A stretch of DNA of 64,000 nucleotides from the NCBI RefSeq assembly GCF_000744935.1, contig NZ_JQMW01000011.1:1364001-1428000 (forward strand), in the 5' to 3' direction. The stretch is from Clostridium sp. KNHs214. GTDB taxonomy: Bacteria > Bacillota > Clostridia > Clostridiales > Clostridiaceae. A program made the translations under genes and the position numbers. Below are positions 37,455 to 51,602 of this stretch, piece by piece. A model generated the notes under the pieces. The model worked only from the letters and a program-made list of their open reading frames with translations, ran no database searches and was not told the DNA's origin. Positions within the stretch are counted from its first letter, which is position 1. Each line of letters opens with the position of its first letter.

Positions 37455-38068
37455 GTAATATATTTTTGTTGCGTGGCAACTGTTTTTAAAGCAGTGTATA
37501 GTTTTTCCCAGTCTTTAGAGTATATAGCCTTAAACTCTTCATTTCTATTATATGTCAGTGAAGAAGGGTGATACATTGGGAAAATATATCTTTCTATCTC
37601 TTCATTAAAATAAAGTTCCCCATGGCAGATGCCTATGCTGCTAAAATTTGTAAGTCTCTTAAGTGGTACATTACCAAGGGTTACTATTAGTTTTGGATTG
37701 GCCAATTTGATTTCTTCATCTAATAGGTGTCTAAACAAATTTATCTCAGAAGTTTTTGGAGGACGATTGCTTATAGTTTCTCTTCCGTTTTTTGAAAGTT
37801 TCTTTTTTATAGGTCTAAAAAAGCAGGTGTTTGTTATGCGTATATCTTGTCTATTAATGCCTATGGAATTTAGATAGCTTTCAAAAGTTTTACCAGCAAT
37901 GCCTACAAAGGGCTTCCCTGTTTCCACTTCTGTTTTACCAGGAGCTTCACCTACAAATAAAATATCACAAGGCACAGGACCATCACCAGTTATCCATCCA
38001 CCTATATGTTCTTCTTTATAATTCTCAGATATAGTCTTAATTGCATCTTTTATCTCTTCAAGAGTCAT
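37439..38068 (-). CDS. Uracil-DNA glycosylase superfamily protein (family 4/5-like, no Fe-S cysteines)
   Basis: A 209-residue protein with motif 1 GEAPGKTEVETGKPFVG (residues 39-55), the family-4 style active site, and motif 2 MYHPSSLTYN near residue 176. It should remove uracil from DNA. Family 4 enzymes have four Fe-S-binding cysteines; here the expected N-terminal CxxC and later cysteines are absent, so it may be a cluster-less relative. I start at ATG 38068; a TTG at 38095 would add CPFS and one Cys. The C-terminal residues derive from repeat element E. Confidence 0.78.
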   Translation of the reverse strand: MTLEEIKDAIKTISENYKEEHIGGWITGDGPVPCDILFVGEAPGKTEVETGKPFVGIAGKTFESYLNSIGINRQDIRITNTCFFRPIKKKLSKNGRETISNRPPKTSEINLFRHLLDEEIKLANPKLIVTLGNVPLKRLTNFSSIGICHGELYFNEEIERYIFPMYHPSSLTYNRNEEFKAIYSKDWEKLYTALKTVATQQKYITKQVP

Positions 38069-38147
38069 ACTAAAGGGGCACCTCTTTTCTTTCAATACTA
38101 TTTTATTGTATTTACAGTAACTTCACTAAGATTATTTTTACAAATTA

Positions 38148-38304
38148 AGGTACATGAAAAGAAATAACAAGTCAAAGCTGCTAGTATATTTTGTGTCAGA
38201 CAAGGGGTTCCGTCGCTAGTAGACTATTGGCGGGTACTGATGACGCAGTATTACGCCAAATAGACTAACTAGCATACTGACTTATTGTTCATTTGAATGT
38301 GCCT
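38148..38304. mobile_element. 157-bp palindromic MITE-like element, copy 2
   Basis: Same length and termini (AGGTACATGAAAAGAAATAA / CATTTGAATGTGCCT) as 16380-16536, with TTTTGTGTCAGACAAGG and GGCGGGT-CTG-TGACG blocks conserved. The central stem sequence differs (GGTTCCGTCGC against GGAGCAGAATGC). It lies between two minus-strand genes. Confidence 0.82.
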
Positions 38305-38322
38305 AATGTGTATTTAAAAATA

Positions 38323-39756
38323 TTAAAGAAGGTTTGAAAAAATTCTAGCTATAGCTTCTATAGACTTTTTGTAAAAGGGAGTGTTTTCAAAAGAGCTATA
38401 ATCAGCTAAAGTACTTTCTTTTAAATCATTTATAAAAGTCGTTTCTAATTCTTCTGTAGAAGATTTATCGTATATAACAGCATTTATCTCATAGTTTAAC
38501 TCAAAGCTGCGAATATCCATATTAGCAGTACCTACCGTAGAAATTTCTCCATCTACGGTCATAAATTTAGAGTGCATAAAGGCATCATTTTTATAAAGAT
38601 AGATTTTAATACCGTATTTAGCTAGCTCTGAAAGATAAGTTCTGGAGGCATAATAAACTGTAAAGTGGTCATAACGACCAGGAAACAAAATCTTTATCTT
38701 AATGCCACTTAAAGCAGCTATTTTTAAGGCATTCATTACACTATAATTTGGCACAAAGTATGGTGTGGCTATGTAAATATGATCTTCTGCTAGAGAAATC
38801 ATTTTAATAATTACCTGCATGATAGATGCATTTTCAGAGTCAGGGCCACTTTTGACTAACTGCATTACTTTTCCTTTAGAATTATTGGGAGTAGGAAAAT
38901 AAGATTCAAAATCATTATGCCAAGGAAATGTATTTTGACTTTTTTTAACCATAAAAAAATCATCTAAAAATGAAGCTTGAAGCCCAAGCACAGAGTCACC
39001 TTGAATCATTATATGAGTATCTCGCCAGTAGCCTAATTTGCTTTTTCCTAAGTATTCATCCCCAATATTTATGCCACCTAAAAATCCTATTTTACCATCT
39101 ATGACAACTATTTTACGATGATTTCTATAGTTTAATTGAGTGTTTATCTTTTTAAATAAAGGTGCCAGAAAGTAAGTATAAAAAACTACATCTACTCCTG
39201 CAGATTTTAAATCATTTATAAAATCTTTTTTTATTGTAGGAGAACCAACTCTATCTATGATAAAACGAACTTCCACTCCTTCTTTAGCTTTTTTTATTAA
39301 TATGTTTTTTATTTCATTTCCTATTGTGTCATTTTTAACTATATAATATTCAAGATGTATATGATGTTTTGCATTTTGCAGACAAGTTTTTAATATTTTA
39401 AATTTCTCTTCACCATTAGTAAGTATGGATATATCATTATCTATAAAAACAGGACAATTATTATTATTCATTATCAAATGTATAAGAGAAGGATATTTAA
39501 CATCTTTTATATTATACAATGCTTCAGATACAAGTTTATGAGTACGTTGGGTAGTTTCAGTATTTAGTTTATGCTTCTTCCAATTTCTTCCCGCAAATAT
39601 GTATAAAAATAAGCCTATAGGAGGTAATATTATTAATATTAATAGCCAAGCTATGGTTTTTTCAGGTCTTCTTCGTTCTAGAATTATTACTATTATAGAT
39701 ATTAATGCATTAATTATAAAAAACCAAGAAAGTATTTTTATAAAGCTAGTATTCAT
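38323..39756 (-). CDS. cls: Cardiolipin synthase (phospholipase D family)
   Basis: A 477-residue membrane enzyme that joins two phosphatidylglycerols to make cardiolipin. Two N-terminal helices (about residues 5-25 and 32-54) precede two HKD motifs: HRKIVVIDGKIGFLGG near residue 213 and HSKFMTVDGEISTVGTAN near residue 391. The length fits Bacillus/Clostridium ClsA. AAAGGAGGTTG precedes the ATG at 39756. The upstream 15 codons lie ahead of the ribosome site and are not used. Confidence 0.95.
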   Translation of the reverse strand: MNTSFIKILSWFFIINALISIIVIILERRRPEKTIAWLLILIILPPIGLFLYIFAGRNWKKHKLNTETTQRTHKLVSEALYNIKDVKYPSLIHLIMNNNNCPVFIDNDISILTNGEEKFKILKTCLQNAKHHIHLEYYIVKNDTIGNEIKNILIKKAKEGVEVRFIIDRVGSPTIKKDFINDLKSAGVDVVFYTYFLAPLFKKINTQLNYRNHRKIVVIDGKIGFLGGINIGDEYLGKSKLGYWRDTHIMIQGDSVLGLQASFLDDFFMVKKSQNTFPWHNDFESYFPTPNNSKGKVMQLVKSGPDSENASIMQVIIKMISLAEDHIYIATPYFVPNYSVMNALKIAALSGIKIKILFPGRYDHFTVYYASRTYLSELAKYGIKIYLYKNDAFMHSKFMTVDGEISTVGTANMDIRSFELNYEINAVIYDKSSTEELETTFINDLKESTLADYSSFENTPFYKKSIEAIARIFSNLL

Positions 39757-39898
39757 GGGACAACCTCCTTTAAATATAACTGTGTAAAAATATAATATCA
39801 ATTATTTTTACACATTACAAAGGAATTACTACAAATTTATAGAAATATTGTATAATATGTAAATTAGTATTTCAAATTTGGAGTTTATGGAGGGAATT

Positions 39899-40966
39899 AT
39901 GAGGTTAGAATTTATAAAAAATCTAAGTGGAAAAGAAGTTTTAGCCAGAAGTATATTTTCTAGTGATGGAAGTGTACTTTTAAAGAAGGGGATTAGATTA
40001 ACTTTAAATTATATAAGGCAGTTAGAGGCTAATGGAATATACCTTGTATACATAAAAGATGACAGATTTCCCGATATAGATACTAAAGAAAACAAAGAAA
40101 TTGATAAATTAAAATCTTCTAGCTTAAATGAAATGCCTTTGTTATTTCAAAATATATTATCAGGTAGTAAAACTCAAATACAGGAGAGTCTCAGAAATAT
40201 TGAAAACATTATCAATTACATTTCTGAAGAAAAGAATGTAAATACTAATTTATATGAAGTAAAATTATATGATGATTATACATATATACATTCTCTAAAC
40301 ACAGGAATTATGGCTACATACTTAGGAGTTAAATTGGGATGGAATAAGGAGGAAGTTAAAAAACTCGGCATATGTGGTATTCTTCACGACATTGGAAAAA
40401 CAAAAATTCCTAATAGTATAATAAATAAAAAGGGAGTTCTAACTAAAAATGAATTAAATATAATAAAAAAGCATCCTATATTTGGAGGAGAGATATTAAG
40501 GAGTAAAGGTATTTTTTCTGAGGATATCATTTTAGGTGTTTTGCAGCATCATGAAAAAGTCTCAGGTACAGGGTATCCTTTTGGATTAAAGGGAGATGAA
40601 ATTTGTGATTATGCAAAGATAATAAGTATTTGCGATGTTTTTACTGCAGTAAGTTCTAATAGAAGCTATAGAAATAGATTTTCTCCTAATGAGGCTTATG
40701 AATTAATACTTAGTAATTCAGGTATAATGTTTGAAACAAAGTATGTAGAAAAGTTTAGACAATGCTTTGCTATATACCCTTTAGGATGTAAATTAGTACT
40801 GTCTAATGGTTTAGAGGGGTATGTAGTAGGTCAAAATGAAAATTTCCCAGATAGACCAATAATAAGAGTTACATGTGGGGAATCTAAAAAGAATAATGTT
40901 TATACATATGATATGAATCTTTTGGATAATCCAAGCATTACAATAGTCGATGTTTGCCATGAATAA
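39899..40966 (+). CDS. HD-GYP domain protein (putative cyclic-di-GMP phosphodiesterase)
   Basis: A 355-residue soluble protein. The N-terminal ~125 residues are a DUF3391-like region. The HD-GYP domain follows: HSLNTGIMATYLG, ILHDIGKTKIP (HD), KKHPIFGGEIL, LQHHEKVSGTGYPFGLKG (HHExxxGxGYP) and ICDVFTAVSSNRSY. The usual Asp of HHExxDG is Ser here. It probably hydrolyses cyclic-di-GMP; no sensor domain is visible. TGGAGGGAA precedes the ATG at 39899. Confidence 0.9.
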   Translation: MRLEFIKNLSGKEVLARSIFSSDGSVLLKKGIRLTLNYIRQLEANGIYLVYIKDDRFPDIDTKENKEIDKLKSSSLNEMPLLFQNILSGSKTQIQESLRNIENIINYISEEKNVNTNLYEVKLYDDYTYIHSLNTGIMATYLGVKLGWNKEEVKKLGICGILHDIGKTKIPNSIINKKGVLTKNELNIIKKHPIFGGEILRSKGIFSEDIILGVLQHHEKVSGTGYPFGLKGDEICDYAKIISICDVFTAVSSNRSYRNRFSPNEAYELILSNSGIMFETKYVEKFRQCFAIYPLGCKLVLSNGLEGYVVGQNENFPDRPIIRVTCGESKKNNVYTYDMNLLDNPSITIVDVCHE

Positions 40967-41012
40967 GTACAATTGTTAACTGTTTATTCCATGGTAAATG
41001 CATATAAATTTT

Positions 41013-41046
41013 AAAATGATGTTGAATTTCGACATCATTTTATATT
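41013..41046 (+). terminator. Terminator of the HD-GYP gene
   Basis: AAAATGATGT pairs with ACATCATTTT around TGAATTTCG, followed by a short T/A tract. Confidence 0.7.
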
Positions 41047-41049
41047 ATA

Positions 41050-41064
41050 ATTGGTATATACAAC
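41050..41064. promoter_or_regulatory. Candidate NagR (dre-type) operator
   Basis: ATTGGTATATACAAC closely resembles the WTTGGTATAGACCAAT dre sites of GntR/HutC-type NagR/YvoA regulators. It is placed 51 bp upstream of the nagR-like start, fitting autoregulation of nagRA(B). Confidence 0.6.
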
Positions 41065-41114
41065 ATAACAACATGTGAATATGATAATATTTATTTATAG
41101 CGGGAGGTAATATT

Positions 41115-41843
41115 TTGAGAAAAATTTGTAAGGATAGTCCACTTCCACTGTATTATCAAATAAAGCAATTATTGCTTGACATGATAGAAGATGGAGAATT
41201 AATTCCGGGAGAATTAATACCTCCTGAAAGAGAAATTTGTCAACTTCAAGAAGTAAGTAGAATGACTGTAAATAAAGCAATAATGTCTTTAGTAAATGAG
41301 GGAGTTTTATATAGAGAGCAGGGGAAAGGAACTTTTGTTGCCTGTCCTAAGGAGAAACAACAATTGCAACTAAAGGGTTTTACAGAGCAAATGGAGGAAA
41401 AAGGACTTAAGTCTAGTTCGAAGATAATATCCTTCAATGTAAAGAAAGCTACAAATCAAATAAAATGTGTTTTGAAACTTCCGAAAGATCAAGAAGAAGT
41501 AATAGAAATAAATAGATTAAGAATTATTGAACAGGACCCTTATGCTTTGGAAAAAGTTTTTATACCTTGTTATATGTGTCCAGGTTTAACAAAGGAGAGT
41601 TTAGAGGGGAAGTCGCTCTATGAAATATTAAGAGAAAAATATAATTTTAATTTAAAGTTTGCAAAACAAACAATAGAACCGATAATGCTAAATGAGTTTG
41701 AAAGTAAATTATTAAATCAGGAGGATAATTCTCTTGCATTAGTTTTTAAAAGAACAACTTATTTAGAAAATGATATGCCTATAGAACATACTAGAGAAAT
41801 ATATAGAAGTGATAAATATAAATATGAGATAGTACTTACTTAA
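41115..41843 (+). CDS. nagR: GntR/HutC-family regulator of N-acetylglucosamine use
   Basis: A 242-residue repressor. N-terminal GntR winged helix: LYYQIKQLLLDMIEDGEL, then PPEREICQLQEVSRMTVNKAIMSLVNEGVLYREQGKGTFV. C-terminal UTRA ligand domain with FKRTTYLENDMPIEHTREIYR. In the family, GlcNAc-6-P or GlcN-6-P releases it from DNA. It starts at TTG 41115 after GGGAGGTAA. Position directly before nagA and nagB makes the NagR assignment firm. Confidence 0.9.
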   Translation: MRKICKDSPLPLYYQIKQLLLDMIEDGELIPGELIPPEREICQLQEVSRMTVNKAIMSLVNEGVLYREQGKGTFVACPKEKQQLQLKGFTEQMEEKGLKSSSKIISFNVKKATNQIKCVLKLPKDQEEVIEINRLRIIEQDPYALEKVFIPCYMCPGLTKESLEGKSLYEILREKYNFNLKFAKQTIEPIMLNEFESKLLNQEDNSLALVFKRTTYLENDMPIEHTREIYRSDKYKYEIVLT

Positions 41844-41859
41844 AATGGGAGATGGTAGT

Positions 41860-43020
41860 GTGAAAATAATAAAGAATGGCCAAATAATAATTAAGGATAA
41901 AGTCTTAAAAAATAAAGTATTGGTTTTTAAAAGGAAGATTTTAGATATAATAGATGAAGAAAATTTACAACAGTATATAAATAAAAATAATATAAAAAAA
42001 GATGAGATTATGGATGCTCAAGGCAATTATATTTCTCCAGGATTTATAGACATACATGTTCATGGTTGTGGGGGTAGTGATACCATGGACGGAACTTTAG
42101 AAGATATAGAAACCATAAGTGAAAATGTGTGCAAAAATGGAGTGACAGCGTTCTTACCTACTACCATGACTATGGCTAAGGAAAAAATCTACAAAGCACT
42201 AAATGCAATAAGAGAAAGTATGAGTAACATAGGTAAGGGGTCTAGAGTTCTGGGTGCACACATGGAGGGGCCTTTTATAAATCCAAAATACAAGGGTGCA
42301 CAAAATGAAAGATACATAGAAAAGCCTGATTATAATTTTATTAAAGACTATTTAGACACAATAAAAATAATAACTTTGTCACCGGAAATGGATGAGAAAT
42401 ATGAGTTTATAAAAAGAGTTAAAAGAGATACTGACATAGTATTGTCTATAGGACATACAGATGCTACTTATGAACAGGCCATTGAAGCTATGGAGTTAGG
42501 AATTAGTCATGGAACACATACATTTAATGCTATGACACCACTACATCATAGAAAACCAGGAGTTGTAGGAGCAATAATGAACAGTGATGTTACTTGTGAA
42601 TTGATAGCAGATAAAATACACATACATCCAGGTGCTTTTAATGTTCTTATAAATATAAAGGGTTTTAACAAAGTGGTATTAATTACAGACTGTATGAGAG
42701 CAGGAAATTTAAATGATGGTATATATGATCTGGGAGGACAGAAGGTAATAGTAAAGGAGAATTCTGCGAGGTTGGAAGATGGTACGTTAGCCGGGAGTAT
42801 TTTGAATTTAAACAATGGAATAAAGAATATATTTAAAAATACAAATTTAAAAATACAAGAAGTAGTAGCAATGGCTAGTATAAACCCAGCTAGAGTTATA
42901 GGCGTAGATGACAGAAAGGGAAGTATAGAAATAGGAAAGGATGCAGATGTGACTATTTTTGATGAAGAATTTAATATTAGGACTACTATAGTTGAAGGTA
43001 TAGTGGTTTTTAAGGCATAG
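41860..43020 (+). CDS. nagA: N-acetylglucosamine-6-phosphate deacetylase
   Basis: A 386-residue amidohydrolase converting GlcNAc-6-P to GlcN-6-P and acetate. IDIHVHGCGGSDTMDG (metal HxH region), GAHMEGPFINPKYKGAQ (Glu ligand), SIGHTDATYEQA, GTHTFNAMTPLHHR (His ligands and substrate loop) and LITDCMRAG (catalytic Asp). I prefer GTG 41860, which is preceded by GGGAGATGG; ATG 41845 has no ribosome site. It begins 16 bp after nagR and is presumably co-transcribed. Confidence 0.95.
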   Translation: MKIIKNGQIIIKDKVLKNKVLVFKRKILDIIDEENLQQYINKNNIKKDEIMDAQGNYISPGFIDIHVHGCGGSDTMDGTLEDIETISENVCKNGVTAFLPTTMTMAKEKIYKALNAIRESMSNIGKGSRVLGAHMEGPFINPKYKGAQNERYIEKPDYNFIKDYLDTIKIITLSPEMDEKYEFIKRVKRDTDIVLSIGHTDATYEQAIEAMELGISHGTHTFNAMTPLHHRKPGVVGAIMNSDVTCELIADKIHIHPGAFNVLINIKGFNKVVLITDCMRAGNLNDGIYDLGGQKVIVKENSARLEDGTLAGSILNLNNGIKNIFKNTNLKIQEVVAMASINPARVIGVDDRKGSIEIGKDADVTIFDEEFNIRTTIVEGIVVFKA

Positions 43021-43124
43021 TTTATAAATTACAAGTTAAAGTACAAGTAGTAAATAAAAATACGATTAAGATTGTAGAGCTATAAAAGTTGAATAACTAA
43101 TATAAAGGAGTAGTGAAATAAAGT

Positions 43125-43871
43125 ATGAGGATAATAATTGTGGAGAATTATGAAGAAATGAGCAAAAAAGCAGCTATAATGATGGCAAGTCATGTTATAT
43201 TAAAGCCTAATAGTATACTAGGGTTAGCAACAGGCAGTACCCCAATAGGTATGTATAATGAATTAATTAATATGTATAAGAATGGAGAAGTGGATTTTTC
43301 TAGTGTAAAGACTTTCAACTTAGATGAATATTATGGTTTAGAAAAAAAGAATGAACAAAGTTACCACTATTATATGAATAAAAATTTGTTTAATCATATA
43401 AATGTAGGAGAAGAAAATATTAATATACCTAATGGTATGACAGAAAATATAGAAAGAGAATGTTTTGAGTATGATAAAAGAATAGAAGAAGCCGGTGGCA
43501 TAGATATTCAAGTATTAGGTATAGGTGGAAATGGACACATAGGATTTAATGAACCTAATGATACATTCGAAGCTGAAACACATTTAGTTAAATTAGATGA
43601 AAAAACAATAAAAGATAATTCAAGATTTTTTAACTCTATGGATGAGGTTCCTACAACAGCAGTAAGCATGGGAATAAAGACAATAATGATGTCTAAAAAG
43701 GTTATATTATTAGCAAATGGAAAAGGAAAGGCAGCGGCTATAAGAAAAACCATAGAGGGTAAAATAACTCCAGAGGTACCAGCTTCAATTCTTCAATTGC
43801 ATAAAGATGTAACATTTATAATTGATAAGGAAGCTGCTAGTGAGTTAAGTGGAATGGAATATAATCACTAA
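43125..43871 (+). CDS. nagB: Glucosamine-6-phosphate deaminase
   Basis: A 248-residue enzyme that isomerises and deaminates GlcN-6-P to fructose-6-P and ammonia. ATGSTPIGMYNELI (phosphate loop), TFNLDEYYGL with catalytic Asp72, GIGGNGHIGFNEPND (catalytic His) and LLANGKGKAAAI are all present. The last step of the NagR/NagA unit feeds amino sugars into glycolysis. AAAGGAG lies a little far (14 nt) from the ATG. It is 104 bp after nagA with no terminator seen between. Confidence 0.96.
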   Translation: MRIIIVENYEEMSKKAAIMMASHVILKPNSILGLATGSTPIGMYNELINMYKNGEVDFSSVKTFNLDEYYGLEKKNEQSYHYYMNKNLFNHINVGEENINIPNGMTENIERECFEYDKRIEEAGGIDIQVLGIGGNGHIGFNEPNDTFEAETHLVKLDEKTIKDNSRFFNSMDEVPTTAVSMGIKTIMMSKKVILLANGKGKAAAIRKTIEGKITPEVPASILQLHKDVTFIIDKEAASELSGMEYNH

Positions 43872-43886
43872 TAATATAAATTATAT

Positions 43887-44052
43887 AATTAAACCACAAA
43901 AAGGTACAATGTAGTGAAATTATGAAATTCCTTCTCTATGACTTGCATAGGAGCTCGGAACAATAAATTTAAACAGTTCCTTTGTCTCTTATGCAAGTCA
44001 TTACAGAGAAAATTCATAATTCAAGTAATGTGATACTTTTTGTGGGATAATC
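43887..44052 (+). mobile_element. 166-bp palindromic element, copy 3
   Basis: Same length and order as copies at 20285 and 26120: AACCACAAAAAGGTACAATG at the left, GAGCTCGGAACAATAAATTT in the middle, CTTTTTGTGGGATAATC at the right. It lies between nagB and the rRNA promoter, where a hairpin could act as a nagB transcript end. Confidence 0.83.
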
Positions 44053-44293
44053 ATTATATTGTAAAACCTTGCGGTATAGTTTAGTAGAATGCGAATTAAA
44101 GCAAAAGCTTTTACAAAGTAGCCTGGTGTATCAATACTAGATATATTGAGAAAAACCTAGAAATAATCCGAAAAAGGAGTTTAATTTTAATTATTAAAGT
44201 ATTGAATGCGTAAACACATGAAATATTATGATAAAATATCACTTGTCGCTAAGAAACGACAGGAAAATCTAATAAAAAAGATTTTATAAAAAA

Positions 44294-44322
44294 TTGACAA
44301 GGTCGAGTTTAAGTGGTATAAT
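44294..44322 (+). promoter_or_regulatory. rRNA operon promoter (sigma-A type)
   Basis: TTGACA (44294-44299) and TATAAT (44317-44322) are both perfect consensus with a 17-bp spacer, the expected strength for an rrn promoter. Flanking GTCGCT...CGAC dyads occur on both sides (44247-44262 and 44331-44345). A weaker upstream promoter may exist near 44202. Confidence 0.93.
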
Positions 44323-44349
44323 AAAAGAAGTCGCTTAAAACGACAAAAG

Positions 44350-44376
44350 CTGGTCTTTGAAAATTAAACAGAGATA
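44350..44376 (+). other. 16S processing stem, 5' arm (pairs with 45991-46017)
   Basis: CTGGTCTTTGAAAATTAAAC... is complementary to TATCTCTGTTTAATTTTGAG...CCAG at 45991-46017. The two would bracket pre-16S RNA as an RNase III substrate. Confidence 0.85.
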
Positions 44377-44426
44377 AAGATGTAAATCATAAAGTCAGTG
44401 AATTTGAGTTTGAGATTAAACTTAAA

Positions 44427-49150
<4,724 letters not shown>

Positions 49151-49307
49151 AAATATAACTGACAATTAGTGATTGACAGTTGACAATTAAAAGATTTTCC
49201 ACACTGTGCAATTTTGAAAGAACAATAAAGTTCTTTTAAAGGAAACTCGCTCAGCAAAGCTGAGGAGTACTATATGTCTAAGGTCTAAAGACCTAAGAAC
49301 TATAGCA

Positions 49308-49424
49308 TCTGGTGATTATGGCTTGAAGGTAACACCCCTTCCCATTCCGAACAGGACGGTTAAGCTTCAAAGCGCCGATGGTACTGCAGGGGAAGCCCTG
49401 TGGGAGAGTAGGTCGTCGCCAGGT
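49308..49424 (+). rRNA. rrf: 5S ribosomal RNA
   Basis: Identical to the 117-nt 5S at 2651-2767. The 23S-5S spacer here has one extra base (AATAAAGTTC against AATAAGTTC) and one substitution relative to operon 1. Confidence 0.97.
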
Positions 49425-49429
49425 TATTT

Positions 49430-49505
<76 letters not shown>

Positions 49506-49506
49506 A

Positions 49507-49534
49507 AACCCTTAGATTTATCTAAGGGTTTTTT
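49507..49534 (+). terminator. Rho-independent terminator of rRNA operon 2
   Basis: AACCCTTAGAT-TTATCTAAGGGTT hairpin directly after tRNA-Phe with six T following. Confidence 0.93.
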
Positions 49535-49725
49535 GTTGTATAAAAAAGCTAATAAGCTGATATTTTTTATATAACAAAACAAGGGAAATTAAAGGTGAAT
49601 ATAGGTTTAAAAGGTAAAGAGAGTTTTGAAAGGTAAAGGAAGTTTTAAAAAGGTTTTTAGAGTATATAAAATGTAAAAGAAAACTCCTTTTAGTAAATGT
49701 AGTGAGCGGCTAAAAGTAATCACTT

Positions 49726-49784
49726 AGGTATATGAAAAGAAATAACAAGTCAAATATACTAGCATAATGACTTGTTATTTGCCT
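49726..49784. mobile_element. 59-bp internally deleted MITE-like element
   Basis: It has both termini of the 157-bp family (AGGTATATGAAAAGAAATAA and ATGACTTGTTATTTGCCT), but ~100 bp of the middle are missing. The two ends still pair as a hairpin. The preceding 49560-49720 holds AGGTAAAGRAAGTTTT-type direct repeats and no gene. Confidence 0.75.
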
Positions 49785-49826
49785 ATAGCTTATTAAAAGG
49801 AGTTTAGATGTAATGAGTTAAAGTTA

Positions 49827-51359
49827 TTAAATTTTTATAATATCATTGATTTTGTGAGCCACGTTTTTGAGGTTTTCTGCATTACTAGATAATTCCTCGC
49901 TGGTTGCGGCGGTTTCAGTTACTGAGTCAGATATGGTTTTAAACTTATTTATGACATTTTCAGTTGTAGTAGATATTTCTTTATTGAAATTCACAACATT
50001 GTTAGTTTCACATACCATAGATTTTGTGAATTCATCTATTGAATGTATATCCTTATTAGATGATTTCAATTGTTCAACCATATTATTAAGACTGGCCACT
50101 GTAGTGCTTAGTATGCTATTACCGTTTTTAATTTTATCATTATTACCTATCATGTGATCTTCTACTTCTTGAATGTGTATTTTTAATTCACTTATAATTT
50201 TTTCTACATCTTCAAGAGAAGCTTTAGTATTTTCAGCTAACTTTCTTATTTCATCTGCCACTACAGCAAAACCATTTCCTAAATCTCCAGCTCTTGCTGC
50301 CTCAATTGAAGCATTTAATGCTAATAAATTAGTTTGCTCAGAAATATTTCTAATAATTAATAGTATATTATCCACTTCAGCAGATTTTTGTTGAAGTATA
50401 TTTGTAGAATCTAAAGTTACATTTATACTTGAAGCAATTTCTTGTATTATATCTAAAGTTTGTCCTAAAGATTTTTGATTTTCATTAGATACTTCAATAA
50501 GTTTTGATGATGTTTCGCTAGTACTGCTTATATTAGAGGATATGCTCTTGGTATTTTCAAGAAAATTGTTTAGTATAGATATATTTCTTGAGGTTTTATC
50601 TAATATACTTTTAGAATCTTCTGTTAAAGTATAACCTGTATTAGCTATATTTTGAATAGAAAGACTTTCTTGACTTGCAATATCAGCTAAAACTTTGCTA
50701 GATTCAAGGATGGATTTTGAGCAGTCAGAGGATTCGTCTAGTATATTCTTCATGTTATTACGTTCTATTGTTAGTTCGTTTTCATTTTCATCTATTTTTT
50801 TCAACAGATTAGCAGCAAAGTAGGCAAATGCATAAATGCCCAATAAGGTTAATATAACAGTTATTGCTCTTATAAGTAATTCTGAAGTACGTAGATTTCC
50901 CTGAGGAAGAATGCTGGAATTAAATTTCCAAACAAGTGATACACTTATCACTGCCATTATGATAGAGGTTGTTAACATTTTTAAGTCTAAAAACAGTGCT
51001 CCTAGTATTACAAAATAAAATATAAACCACCACAAATCTTTAGATGGAATTGTAAAAGTTAAATATAAATAGTGTACATATGTAATTATAAGTATTGCTA
51101 CTTTTAAAAACTTAAAGTTTTTTTGTATCAATACTCCTTCTTTTATGGTGATTTTATACATTGAAAATAGTACGGATATTTCTACAAGGGTTAAAATACC
51201 TAACTTAATCAATGTAGGCCATTTTAGTTGTTCGTTTATTCCGAATTTTTTTAAAAATGTAAAAAAAATCAGAGAAAGTATACAACTAAGAGAATAAATT
51301 AGTATTACAAATTTTAACGTATCTTTCTGATATGAAATTATAGTTTTTTCATTTTTCAT
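49827..51359 (-). CDS. Methyl-accepting chemotaxis protein with six-helix N-terminal domain
   Basis: A 510-residue chemoreceptor. The first ~195 residues form six closely spaced membrane helices with no large extracellular loop, so sensing is probably within the membrane (MASE-like) rather than by a periplasmic pocket. The signalling domain has the conserved hairpin tip ([19 protein letters not shown]) then [16 protein letters not shown]. No HAMP domain is obvious; a coiled coil follows helix six. AAAGGATG precedes the ATG at 51359. The signal is unknown. Confidence 0.92.
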   Translation of the reverse strand: MKNEKTIISYQKDTLKFVILIYSLSCILSLIFFTFLKKFGINEQLKWPTLIKLGILTLVEISVLFSMYKITIKEGVLIQKNFKFLKVAILIITYVHYLYLTFTIPSKDLWWFIFYFVILGALFLDLKMLTTSIIMAVISVSLVWKFNSSILPQGNLRTSELLIRAITVILTLLGIYAFAYFAANLLKKIDENENELTIERNNMKNILDESSDCSKSILESSKVLADIASQESLSIQNIANTGYTLTEDSKSILDKTSRNISILNNFLENTKSISSNISSTSETSSKLIEVSNENQKSLGQTLDIIQEIASSINVTLDSTNILQQKSAEVDNILLIIRNISEQTNLLALNASIEAARAGDLGNGFAVVADEIRKLAENTKASLEDVEKIISELKIHIQEVEDHMIGNNDKIKNGNSILSTTVASLNNMVEQLKSSNKDIHSIDEFTKSMVCETNNVVNFNKEISTTTENVINKFKTISDSVTETAATSEELSSNAENLKNVAHKINDIIKI

Positions 51360-51602
51360 CAATTTACATCCTTTCTTTATTTATTAATATTAATAACAAC
51401 AAACAATAGTATTATCGTATAACATTATAAAAAATTTAACGATTTTGCAATATAATAGTAGATTTATGAGAAGTTAATATAGTTATTGAATAATATTGAA
51501 AAAATTGATAATATATTTTTAAAAGGTATATTTAGTTTAATTAAATATTTAGTCTAAACAATAAGTATACTAATTTAAAATAGACGAATGGGAGTGACAT
51601 AT

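Noticed and set aside
37314-37571. An 85-codon frame on the plus strand
   Set aside because: It runs through the arm of hairpin element E and antisense to the UDG-like gene; no ribosome site or family similarity.
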